This document shows, one piece after another, positions 1 to 6,172 of a stretch of DNA of 7,539 nt (position 1 is its first letter; each line of letters begins with the position of its first letter). Source of the stretch: Desulfobacterales bacterium (GTDB taxonomy: Bacteria; Desulfobacterota; Desulfobacteria; Desulfobacterales; 4be13); the NCBI GenBank assembly GCA_029940115.1, contig JAOZRQ010000346.1, positions 1-7,539 on the forward strand, read 5' to 3'. The notes beneath the pieces were generated by a model. The model ran no database searches and was not told the DNA's origin. It saw nothing but the letters and a program-made list of their open reading frames with translations. Made by a program: the position numbers and the translations under genes.

Positions 1-351
1 GGGATGCTCATCAAGAACGCCATTGTCCTCATTGATCAGATTGATTTGGAAATCCGGGAGGGCAAGACATCGTTCCTGGCGGTGGTCGAGTCGTCGGTCA
101 GCCGTGTGCGCCCGGTGTCCATGGCCGCGGTGACCACGGTCCTCGGCATGATTCCCCTTCTCTTTGACGCATTCTTCATTGACATGGCCGTGACCATCAT
201 GTTCGGCCTGACCTTCGCCACTGTGCTGACGCTGATTGTCGTGCCGGTGCTCTATTCGATATTTTTCAGGATTAAGCACCCGGACAATAATTCTCCAAGA
301 TTTTTGTCTCACACAAAGGGCAAACGCCACAAAGAAAAGGCGCAAAGGTGA
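1..351 (+). CDS. RND efflux transporter, C-terminal end (partial)
   Basis: This is the last roughly 115 residues of an inner-membrane RND (AcrB/HAE-1 type) proton-driven efflux permease; the reading frame is open through base 1, so the gene begins outside the window. The stretch AAVTTVLGMIPLLFDAF, followed by a hydrophobic segment ending in LTLIVVPVLYSIFF, matches the final two transmembrane helices of the family, which normally end a few residues after the VPVLY motif. The substrate cannot be told from this piece. The final ~20 residues (SHTKGKRHKEKAQR region) are basic and low in complexity. They are encoded by an A-rich, CAAAG-containing stretch that looks like an intergenic repeat rather than family sequence, so the natural end may once have been near residue 92. 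Family assignment is firm; subtype is not. Confidence 0.9.
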   Translation, partial: GMLIKNAIVLIDQIDLEIREGKTSFLAVVESSVSRVRPVSMAAVTTVLGMIPLLFDAFFIDMAVTIMFGLTFATVLTLIVVPVLYSIFFRIKHPDNNSPRFLSHTKGKRHKEKAQR

Positions 352-491
352 GTACGGAAAAACTTGTGGCCAGATGCTTATGATGTGTGAAGGCAGGTTC
401 CAGACCGATGTCTCGTCTCATCGTTGGAAACAGACCATGTCATGGAGATTGCCGTTGCAACTTCCCCATTTCCCGATCCTGCCGGAACCTG

Positions 492-514
492 TCCCCGACG
501 TCTTTTATCGGGGA
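492..514. repeat. CCCCGA hairpin in the RND-Nudix spacer
   Basis: A perfect 7-bp inverted repeat (TCCCCGA at 492-498, TCGGGGA at 508-514) encloses a 9-base loop. It lies between the convergent ends of the RND and Nudix genes. No T-run follows it on either strand, so it is a weak candidate for an intrinsic terminator. It more likely belongs to a dispersed palindrome family, which is inference. Confidence 0.5.
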
Positions 515-546
515 TTGACGATCATTTGAGTCTTTGGCGGCAGGCG

Positions 547-568
547 TTTCGGATTTGTCCATCCGAAA
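547..568. repeat. Diverged GGATT-type palindrome
   Basis: TTTCGGAT at 547-554 and ATCCGAAA at 561-568 form an 8-bp stem around TTGTCC. The central GGATTTGTCCATCC resembles the GGATTTGGCAATCC core of the four palindromes at 5586-5639 and 7449-7539, so this may be a diverged member. It sits just beyond the 3' end of the Nudix gene. Confidence 0.5.
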
Positions 569-592
569 TGAGGAAATGAGCATGTTGTTTGG

Positions 593-1030
593 TCATGGTT
601 CCTTAAACGGCAAACGATCTCCTTTTTCATGGCGAAAATAATCATCGAGAATTTTTGCGTGATCAAAGGCAAGCGGCTGGGGGAGCGTATCTTCTGTGAA
701 GATGCCCAGACTTTTCGCATCATCCTGTGCCCGGGGTGTGCCGGTCGCCTTTGCGATGAACACGGTGGTGATGGTATGATGCCTAGGGTCACGGTTCGGA
801 TCGGAATAGGTGTGGAATTGTTCTGTCAGGTCCACATCCAAAGATGTCTCCTCCTTTGCCTCCCGCATTGCCGAGTCCTCAAGGGACTCTCCGTAATCAA
901 CAAAACCGCCCGGCATCGCCCATCCGTGGGGCGGGTTCTTCCTTTCAATCAGAACGATCCCCCCGTTGATTTCGATGATAATGTCCACTGTGGGGAAAGG
1001 GTTCCGATGGGTATTCTCCTGACTCGTCAT
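593..1030 (-). CDS. Nudix hydrolase, probable ADP-ribose pyrophosphatase
   Basis: A complete 145-residue Nudix protein, a cytosolic enzyme expected to cleave a nucleoside diphosphate linked to another group. ADP-ribose to AMP plus ribose 5-phosphate is most likely. The Nudix box lies at residues 42-64: G42-x5-E48-x7-R56-E57-x2-E60-E61, with the metal-binding REAKEE intact. The usual glycine near the end of the box is Ser63. The motif WAMPGGFVDYGESLE and the later YSDPNRDPRHHT are typical of the short ADP-ribose pyrophosphatase group. The ATG at 1030 is preceded by AGGAGG (complement of 1040-1045) with a 9-base gap, which supports this start. It stands alone, convergent with the RND gene and unrelated to its neighbours. 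The exact substrate is inferred from family resemblance; 8-oxo-dGTP or dinucleotide polyphosphates are alternatives. Confidence 0.93.
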   Translation of the reverse strand: MTSQENTHRNPFPTVDIIIEINGGIVLIERKNPPHGWAMPGGFVDYGESLEDSAMREAKEETSLDVDLTEQFHTYSDPNRDPRHHTITTVFIAKATGTPRAQDDAKSLGIFTEDTLPQPLAFDHAKILDDYFRHEKGDRLPFKEP

Positions 1031-1310
1031 AGTTCTGGCCCTCCTGAGGGGATCAGACAGGCAAAGATCAACTGGTCATGGCCAATTGTCCCTGCTTTTT
1101 CTCAATTTTGACATCGAACTCATGGCATGTCCCCCGCTTTTTGAAATTCCATGCATCTTTTTGTTGAATCCAATTTGTTTTCATGTTACCAATCCTCAAT
1201 CTGAAATGTCAACCCTTTCAAATCGGTTTCAACAACAGGATTGTTTGTGTTTTCAATTCGGAATCAGCCGGTAAATATAATCCGACCCCTGATTTCCAGG
1301 CACTTGCTTA

Positions 1311-1475
1311 CCATGAATAGGGCAGCTCCCTGTTTATCGAGATGATCTTCTTCTTCATGGTGATGTACTCCCCGATGGAAAGCTCCTTCAATATCCGGCT
1401 GGTCTCGACGGTGGCGCACCGGGGGGCACCGTCAATGAAGCTCATCTCTCCGAAATAATCCCACATGCCACAGAG
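1311..1475 (-). pseudogene. Cyclic-nucleotide-binding domain fragment
   Basis: Read on the minus strand, this stretch encodes about 55 residues containing WDYFGEMSFIDGAPRCATVE, the phosphate-binding cassette of Crp/cNMP-binding domains (normally GDYFGEMSFIDGAPRSATV). The Cys replaces the Ser or Thr common in that position. The rest of the domain is missing: upstream residues in the same frame (1476-1679) do not resemble the beta-barrel start, and the frame ends at 1308-1310 shortly after the cassette. An intact protein would be a cAMP- or similar-ligand sensor, either a regulator or a module of a larger protein. I read this as a relic left by deletion or rearrangement; expression as a working sensor is very unlikely. 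Confidence 0.65.
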
Positions 1476-1552
1476 ATGCTGGTGATTCTGTTCACGGACG
1501 TGGTATTGCCGGGCTGTTCTCAGCAGTCCCCACGGACTCCCCCAACTCATAA

Positions 1553-2302
1553 ATACGCCCCTTTGCAACCATCCTGTTCGCGACATTCTTTCTTGCGGGA
1601 AGTCCGTTTCGGCATTGCGATGCATCGGGTTGTCAGGCGGGCAAGCTGCTTCCGGCAGATGAGGCTGATACCGATGCATCCTTCAAGGCCTTCAGCGATC
1701 AGCTTCTCAAGGCGGCGAGGGATCGGGATGTCAGGTTTGTCAAAGGGATTCTCGATCCCAAAATTGTTCTCTCCTACCCGGACGGCGAGGGGAAGATCCG
1801 GAAGTTCGGGGTCGGTGATTTCATGAAAGTCTGGGTCCCCGAGAATGAGCACAGCCCGCTTTGGAATACACTGGAGGCGATTCTCCGGATGGGTGGCACC
1901 TTTGTTGACAAGGACAAGGGGCAGTATGTCACCCCTTATGTGCATTCACTCTGGCCAGAGGATGTTGATCCTTCCGAATGTTCGGCCATCGCGGGAAGGG
2001 AGGTGGATGTGCGAAAGCACCCCAACATGAATTCCCCAGTCATTGCCCGGCTCTCCCATGACATCGTCAGGGTTGATCACACGGCGTCCCAAGGCGGATG
2101 GGAGAGGATCACCACGCCGGACGGCAGGGAGGGACACGTTTTCGGCGCGTTCATCCGGAGCAAATACGACTGGAGCGCGGGGTTCGCCAAAGTGGATGGC
2201 GAGTGGATGATGAAATGGCTGGTGTCAAAGCCAAGGGGCAGAAGACTGCCGCCACCGCCGCCAGTGACGGATCCGGGCAAGGCCAGACCTGATCCCATGT
2301 AA
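1553..2302 (+). CDS. Secreted SH3-domain protein lacking a standard start
   Basis: The open frame runs from 1553 (after an in-frame TAA at 1550) to 2302, 249 codons. It begins RPFATILFATFFLAGSPF, which looks like a signal-peptide core, so the product is probably exported. An NTF2-like or unclassified segment follows, then a bacterial SH3 domain at about residues 146-202, including GREVDVRKHPNMNSPVIARL and a glycine-rich end GHVFGAFIRSKYDW. The tail carries five consecutive prolines. The codon where Met is expected (1553) is ATA, and no ATG, GTG or TTG occurs in frame before 1823; no Shine-Dalgarno sequence is visible upstream of 1553. An internal ATG at 1823 would give a 159-residue product without the export signal. 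A gene broken at its 5' end is the simplest reading. The SH3 assignment is good; function in cell-wall or ligand binding is only a family-level inference. Confidence 0.7.
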   Translation: MRPFATILFATFFLAGSPFRHCDASGCQAGKLLPADEADTDASFKAFSDQLLKAARDRDVRFVKGILDPKIVLSYPDGEGKIRKFGVGDFMKVWVPENEHSPLWNTLEAILRMGGTFVDKDKGQYVTPYVHSLWPEDVDPSECSAIAGREVDVRKHPNMNSPVIARLSHDIVRVDHTASQGGWERITTPDGREGHVFGAFIRSKYDWSAGFAKVDGEWMMKWLVSKPRGRRLPPPPPVTDPGKARPDPM

Positions 2303-2410
2303 GGTGCTCGAAGCGTCCGGCAAGTGGGAGCAGATGGAGGCGTATGAATGTCAGCCCTGCCTGAAAAGGATGCTGATCCTCATTTCCAGGTTTGGGTCCA
2401 TAGAATTTTG

Positions 2411-2430
2411 TGACACTCGATGACCAAGTT
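2411..2430 (+). repeat. Left 20-bp direct repeat flanking Uma2 gene
   Basis: TGACACTCGATGACCAAGTT is repeated with 17 of 20 bases identical, in the same orientation, at 3407-3426. The two copies bracket the Uma2 gene and are about 1 kb apart. This could be a remnant of an insertion or duplication event, or part of a dispersed repeat. Confidence 0.55.
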
Positions 2431-2484
2431 CTGATTATAACGGATTTAGGAGAGCCGTGAACTTATATGTGACCGTGACTGAAT

Positions 2485-2514
2485 GTTCAGGTTCACGTTC
2501 AGGTTCATGTTCAC
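2485..2514 (+). repeat. Hexamer tandem repeat, five GTTCAN units
   Basis: Five consecutive six-base units GTTCAG, GTTCAC, GTTCAG, GTTCAT, GTTCAC lie in the leader upstream of the Uma2 start. If translated from the GTG at 2457 they would encode a serine/arginine/glycine-rich low-complexity stretch, which argues that this segment is leader rather than protein. Confidence 0.75.
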
Positions 2515-2580
2515 GGACAGGGGCCTCGAAAAGCGTCAAGTTCTCAGGTTCCCCGAAAGCAGCCGGATCAGGCAGAAAGC

Positions 2581-2586
2581 AGGAGG
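2581..2586 (+). promoter_or_regulatory. Ribosome binding site of Uma2 gene
   Basis: A perfect AGGAGG lies 5 bases before the ATG at 2592. It decides the start in favour of 2592 over the upstream GTG at 2457, whose AGGAGA is only 3 bases away from the start. Confidence 0.8.
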
Positions 2587-2591
2587 GTGAT

Positions 2592-3374
2592 ATGGAAGCC
2601 ATGATGACGAAGGGGAGAGATCACAGCAACTATGAGACATTCGTCGAAGCTGAGGTCACATATCCCGAAAGCGACGGAAGGCCGATGGCGGACAACACAA
2701 AACAATATAGGTGGATAGTGACGATAAAGGAGGGGCTGGAGAGCCTGTTCGCGGACGATCCGGACGTGTTCGTGGCCGCGGACCTGTTCTGGTATCCGGT
2801 CCGGGGCGACAGGCACACCAAGTTAGCGCCGGATGTGATGGTCGCGTTCGGAAGCCCCAAGGAGGGGGACCGCGGATCATACCGCCAGTGGGAGGAGGGG
2901 GACATAGCGCCCCAAGTGGTGTTCGAGATCCGCTCCCCGGGAAACACCTCCGAGGAGATGAAAAAGAAATTTGACTTTTATGAGAGGCGTGGCGTGGAGG
3001 AATATTATCTCTACGATCCCGACAGGATTGTCTTTGAAGGCTGGGTGCGTTCGGGTGGCCGGCTTCGCCCCTTGAGGAGGAATGTGCGAAAGTGGGTCAG
3101 CCCGAGACTGGGTGTTCGTTTTGACATGACCGGTGACGAACTGGCCATGTTTGGGCCGGATGGGGAGAGGTTCCTCTCGCCCCTTGAGCGGCAACGATTG
3201 GAGAGGGAACGCGCTGAAAAGGAAAGAAAACGCGCTGAAAAGGAAAGAAAACGCGCTGAAAAGGAAAGAAAACGCGCTGAGAAAGCCGAGAGAAAAGCCA
3301 AGGATGAAAGAGGAAAGATGTTGCGGCTCGCTGAGAAACTGAGGGAACTCGGAATCAATCCTGAAACGCTGTGA
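2592..3374 (+). CDS. Uma2-family (DUF820) endonuclease-like protein
   Basis: A 260-residue protein of the Uma2/DUF820 family, a PD-(D/E)XK nuclease-fold group common in multiple copies in cyanobacteria and several other phyla; its biological role is not established. Visible family motifs are LAPDVMVAFG with Asp81, VVFEIRSPGN with Glu112, and GVEEYYLYDP at about 134-143. Arg114 stands where other nuclease-fold members often carry a basic or neutral residue after Glu. After the domain, residues ~201-240 form a highly charged Arg/Lys/Glu/Ala segment, predicted coiled coil, built partly from three perfect RAEKERK units. The protein ends with AEKLRELGINPETL, a tail seen on many Uma2 proteins. The start at 2592 has a perfect AGGAGG; an upstream GTG at 2457 would add 45 low-complexity residues. 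The gene stands alone between two related 20-bp direct repeats. Family is secure; DNA cleavage activity is inferred. Confidence 0.92.
   Translation: MEAMMTKGRDHSNYETFVEAEVTYPESDGRPMADNTKQYRWIVTIKEGLESLFADDPDVFVAADLFWYPVRGDRHTKLAPDVMVAFGSPKEGDRGSYRQWEEGDIAPQVVFEIRSPGNTSEEMKKKFDFYERRGVEEYYLYDPDRIVFEGWVRSGGRLRPLRRNVRKWVSPRLGVRFDMTGDELAMFGPDGERFLSPLERQRLERERAEKERKRAEKERKRAEKERKRAEKAERKAKDERGKMLRLAEKLRELGINPETL
3210..3272 (+). repeat. Perfect 21-bp tandem repeat, three units, inside Uma2 gene
   Basis: Three identical 21-bp units (3210-3230, 3231-3251, 3252-3272) each encode RAEKERK. A fourth begins at 3273 and diverges after CGCGCTGA. The length is a multiple of three, so gain or loss of a unit would change the coiled-coil length without breaking the frame. 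Confidence 0.95.
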
Positions 3375-3406
3375 TCATTCGATACTCAGCAGATCTAAAA
3401 GTTTGA

Positions 3407-3426
3407 TGAAACTCAATGATCAAGTT
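3407..3426 (+). repeat. Right 20-bp direct repeat flanking Uma2 gene
   Basis: TGAAACTCAATGATCAAGTT matches the copy at 2411-2430 at 17 of 20 positions. Both copies are followed by CTGA, immediately in the left copy and after two extra bases in the right copy, so the similarity extends slightly beyond the 20 bases. Confidence 0.55.
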
Positions 3427-3471
3427 TTCTGACCCGATTCAGCCAAAAATCCTGAAAGCTGTGTGCAGGAC

Positions 3472-3548
3472 AAAAAAAATGATTGAGGAAGGAAACCCGG
3501 CTTTTTCTTGCAGTTTGGGAGTCGGCCGTTTGGGAAAAAGCCGGGTTT
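3472..3548 (-). terminator. Intrinsic terminator downstream of pckG
   Basis: A perfect 15-bp inverted repeat (3493-3507 and 3534-3548, containing AACCCGGCTTTTTC) encloses a 26-base loop and begins 10 bases beyond the pckG stop codon. On the minus strand it is followed 13 bases later by a run of eight T (complement of 3472-3479). On the plus strand it could also stop readthrough from the Uma2 gene, though only TTT follows there. Stem strength makes a terminator or RNA 3'-end stabiliser likely. Confidence 0.75.
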
Positions 3549-3558
3549 CTCGCCCATT

Positions 3559-5508
3559 TCATCCTTCAATCTGAGCCGGTGTCACAACGTTGGCTTTGAG
3601 CGCCATGAGTCCGTCCCGCTGTTCTTTCAGCACTTCAAACAGCTTGGCAGGGAGGTTCGGCTCCTTTTGATACGCGTCCTTCTGCAAGTCAATCCGTGCG
3701 ACAATGTTGTCCACATACAATGAAAACTGCTTGTCATACAGTGCCTCAGGATAGTCCTTGTCAATGAGTTTCTTGAACAGATTTTTCAGGTCCTCATATC
3801 TGGGGATGTACCCGATGGGCGTCTCAATCGCGGCCACCTCGCCATGGGCCCTTCTCTCGAGCCAGGCCAGCCAGACCTTGACGTCCCGCTTTTCCCCGAT
3901 CAACGCCTTTTCCGCCCCTCCTCTGGCCTCATGGGTCAGGAAGTAATTCAGGCCGGCCATGATGGGCCGCTTGTCTGCCGCGAACGTGTCACTGCCGAAG
4001 AATTTGAACTGAGCGTCCATGTAATCCCCCAAGGCACCCGGAATAAACGGCGCGTTTGCCCATGGCGCCCGCTTCACCCCGGTCGCGCCCACTTCGGCCG
4101 CGGTGGCCGCGGAGACAATGCATGCACCGATGACCACGCCATGATCCGAGTTCTTGGCCACCCGGATCGGCGGCATGGTGTCACTGTCCCGTCCGCTGTA
4201 AGTGATCACCCGCGTCTCCACGCCATTCGGATCCTCCGAGCTTTCGGAGTAGTTGGCCAAGGCTTTTGAAGACAAGGTGCATCGGGCATTGGGGTGGGAG
4301 ATGGGAACTCGGTTTCCCTTCTCATCCTTCATGCCTTGGTGCCACTCCCCTTGAAAGTTCCTGCCTTTGAGTGGCGGTTCCTCGCCGTTTCCGGTCCAGT
4401 GAGGTGTGCCGTTCTCGTCAATCAGCAGATTGGACCAGATCACTTCCGTGCCGGATTTCCGAAGCACCTCCATCAGCCGGGGGTCCCCCTCCCAGTTCAC
4501 ATCTTGGATGATCCCGAATATCCCACACTCCGGGTTGACCGACCGGAGGCTCCCCTCTTTCGAGATCCACATCTGGGCCAGATCGTCGCCCACAAAATGA
4601 TCCCCGGCCATCGCGGTGGTGGTCTTGCCACATCCGCTCGGTGCGGCACCCGTCATCCAGGTGACACGACCGCCAGGTCCGTCAATCCCGGTGATGAACA
4701 TATGCTCGGACAACTCCTTTCCCCGGTTCTCATACACGGCTTTGTCCACCGAGAAGCGGTGGTTCCCCTTCTTCATCAGCAGGGTGTTCCCGGCATAAGT
4801 GCAGAACATGCTGTATGTGGTCTGGAAACTCCGATCCATGAATACCCGTGCGTTCGGCAGATCCTCAAGTCGGTTCGGCCCTTCGCTGTGGATGTTGGCA
4901 TAAAAATGGCCCACTCGCTCCACTTCTCTGTCAAACGCGGCGTACGCATTCCGATAGAGAAGCTCCGCGCTGTGGGACACATACGCGGAACTGGTGATCT
5001 CCAGTGCGGGATTCGAGACTGGCGCACCCACAGGCCCCCGGATATAGAAACCGACCATCATGGTCTTGCCCGTCATAATGCCAGTCATCTTCTCCCGGAT
5101 ATCCCTGAGCGCATCGGGTCTGAGCATTTTGTTGGCGAGAGAACTGACTGTCTCCCCCTCATTTGCGATATAAAATGTGCGGTCAATGATCCGGCCCTGC
5201 TCATCCTTCAGGTCATAATGGATCGTGTGGCCAGTCATGGGGAGCCTCTCCTCTTCTCGGTTGTTGATGGCCAGTTCCCTGATGAACTGCTTGTCCGACT
5301 CAGAACCGGTGTTGATGAAAACCGTATCTGGTTGACACATCGCGATGGCGTTTGCGATTTTGAGAAGCACCTCCGAGTGGCTTATCTGGCCTATTCTGGA
5401 GAGATGTTCCGTGTCCAGCCTCTCTTCAAAAAGCTTTTTTGCGGCCTCGACGGTGGTGATGCCGGAAATCTCGATAACGATATCCACACCTTTTTTCTTT
5501 TCTAACAT
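3559..5508 (-). CDS. pckG: Phosphoenolpyruvate carboxykinase (GTP)
   Basis: A 649-residue cytosolic enzyme interconverting oxaloacetate plus GTP and phosphoenolpyruvate, CO2 plus GDP, at the junction of gluconeogenesis and the TCA cycle. Landmarks of the GTP-type family appear in order: SEHM with metal ligand His269, P-loop APSGCGKTT at 289-297 with hyper-reactive-cysteine equivalent Cys293 and Lys295, GDD at 307-309, SVNPECGIFG, and SHPNAR with Arg409. The P-loop differs from the classic FPSACGKTN (Ala, Gly and Thr replace Phe, Ala and Asn). The C-terminal region that in animal enzymes carries the guanine-clamping phenylalanines (FLWPGFGEN) reads KALIGEKRDV, so this is a divergent branch and nucleotide preference is inferred. 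The ATG at 5508 has GGAG 8 bases upstream. The gene ends in a strong hairpin. A small membrane protein gene lies 48 bases upstream on the same strand and may be co-transcribed. Confidence 0.95.
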   Translation of the reverse strand: MLEKKKGVDIVIEISGITTVEAAKKLFEERLDTEHLSRIGQISHSEVLLKIANAIAMCQPDTVFINTGSESDKQFIRELAINNREEERLPMTGHTIHYDLKDEQGRIIDRTFYIANEGETVSSLANKMLRPDALRDIREKMTGIMTGKTMMVGFYIRGPVGAPVSNPALEITSSAYVSHSAELLYRNAYAAFDREVERVGHFYANIHSEGPNRLEDLPNARVFMDRSFQTTYSMFCTYAGNTLLMKKGNHRFSVDKAVYENRGKELSEHMFITGIDGPGGRVTWMTGAAPSGCGKTTTAMAGDHFVGDDLAQMWISKEGSLRSVNPECGIFGIIQDVNWEGDPRLMEVLRKSGTEVIWSNLLIDENGTPHWTGNGEEPPLKGRNFQGEWHQGMKDEKGNRVPISHPNARCTLSSKALANYSESSEDPNGVETRVITYSGRDSDTMPPIRVAKNSDHGVVIGACIVSAATAAEVGATGVKRAPWANAPFIPGALGDYMDAQFKFFGSDTFAADKRPIMAGLNYFLTHEARGGAEKALIGEKRDVKVWLAWLERRAHGEVAAIETPIGYIPRYEDLKNLFKKLIDKDYPEALYDKQFSLYVDNIVARIDLQKDAYQKEPNLPAKLFEVLKEQRDGLMALKANVVTPAQIEG

Positions 5509-5551
5509 GAAATTTTCTCCATTTCACTGCGACCCTGCTTATAGGAAGGGT

Positions 5552-5665
5552 CAGACTCAGTAGTTCACAATTTTGATTCGGGTGCTCCCGCCGGATTGCC
5601 AAATCCGGCGGGAACGGTTCGGATTTGGCAATCCGAACCAAGCAAATTGTGAAATACTGAGACTG
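5552..5665. mobile_element. 114-bp foldback (MITE-like) element with two nested palindromes
   Basis: Outer arms at 5552-5573 and 5644-5665 are inverted repeats matching at 20 of 22 positions. Between them lie two shorter hairpins with a shared core: 5586-5613 (perfect 12-bp stem, loop GCCA) and 5616-5639 (perfect 10-bp stem, loop TGGC). No transposase is encoded and no clear target-site duplication is visible. The element overlaps the 3' end of the small membrane protein gene and supplies its last ~35 codons and stop. It also occupies part of the region upstream of pckG, where it could influence transcript folding. Confidence 0.65.
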
Positions 5666-5940
5666 GGCTTTGATTGTTTGAACCATCCCGAAGCCACTCG
5701 GCTCGGGAATCGTTTAAGATTTGGGTGCCGCATAATCGTGAGAATCACAATTGCAACCACCGCCACCACGACAGGCAGAGCGACGTTTCTGGCATAAGCC
5801 AGAAAAGCCTCATCCGAAACATCAGCAACCTGACAGGCCCCATAGACAACAAGGCCAATAACAGCAATGCCGATGAATGAGATGCTGAAACGAGGGCTCT
5901 TTTCAGCGGTGGTGAACACCGTCTTTATCATTTCCATCAT
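5557..5940 (-). CDS. Small two-helix membrane protein, unknown function
   Basis: I do not recognise this 127-residue protein. Residues ~18-38 (FSISFIGIAVIGLVVYGACQ) and ~53-70 (VALPVVVAVVAIVILTIM) are convincing transmembrane helices, separated by a short acidic loop (VADVSDEAF). The start at 5940 has AGGAG 6 bases upstream, which supports real translation. From about residue 93 to the stop the codons come from the 114-bp foldback element, giving an unlikely sequence (FGLPNPNRSRRIWQSGG) with no helix or domain character. The original protein may have ended between residues 75 and 92. It lies 48 bases upstream of pckG on the same strand, but nothing links the functions. The gene is probably real; the C-terminal end is doubtful. 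Confidence 0.6.
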   Translation of the reverse strand: MMEMIKTVFTTAEKSPRFSISFIGIAVIGLVVYGACQVADVSDEAFLAYARNVALPVVVAVVAIVILTIMRHPNLKRFPSRVASGWFKQSKPSLSISQFAWFGLPNPNRSRRIWQSGGSTRIKIVNY

Positions 5941-6152
5941 GACGTTCTCCTTTTTTCATAGAGAACTCACAGCCAAGAACAACCAGAAATACAAAACTTG
6001 ACAATACGCCATTGATGGCTATTTTTTTTTGAGTTAGAGAGGTTGCGAAGTCTCCACTGTTTTTCAATAGTCCACATGAATGGGCGTTCACTATAATATG
6101 CGGAGTGATAGCCGATTTTAAGGCTAATGTGTGTATCCCTACTAAGCTGTGG

Positions 6153-6172
6153 ATTCCTGCTTTCGCAGGAAT
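6153..6172. repeat. ATTCCTGC palindrome, copy 1
   Basis: Perfect 8-bp stem ATTCCTGC/GCAGGAAT around TTTC, preceded by CTGTGG and followed by GA. It is the same unit as the three copies at 6631-6749 and resembles the dRS3-type palindromes scattered through many proteobacterial genomes. Confidence 0.85.

Noticed and set aside
1070..1088. Near-palindrome around CATG (TGGTCATGGCCA) upstream of the Nudix gene
   Set aside because: It is imperfect and short, with no promoter context and no second copy suggesting an operator.
629..1111. 160-codon plus-strand frame opposite the Nudix gene
   Set aside because: It overlaps the intact Nudix gene antisense, with no recognisable domain.
1273..1292. Possible insertion-sequence end (AATATAATCCGACCCCTG)
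   Set aside because: It resembles sequences seen next to REP-type transposase genes, but there is no partner end or transposase in the window, so the match is too weak to call.
2457..2591. Upstream GTG start adding 45 residues to the Uma2 protein
   Set aside because: The extension is low-complexity, encoded partly by a hexamer repeat, and has a poorly spaced ribosome site, whereas the ATG at 2592 has a perfect AGGAGG.
4294..5505. 403-codon open frame on the plus strand opposite pckG
   Set aside because: It is entirely antisense to a strongly conserved enzyme gene and shows no family motif. Its openness follows from the codon use of pckG.
6004..6030. Plus-strand terminator-like GCCATTGATGGC followed by nine T
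   Set aside because: The stem is only about 4-5 bp and no plus-strand gene ends nearby, so it is probably a chance T-run.
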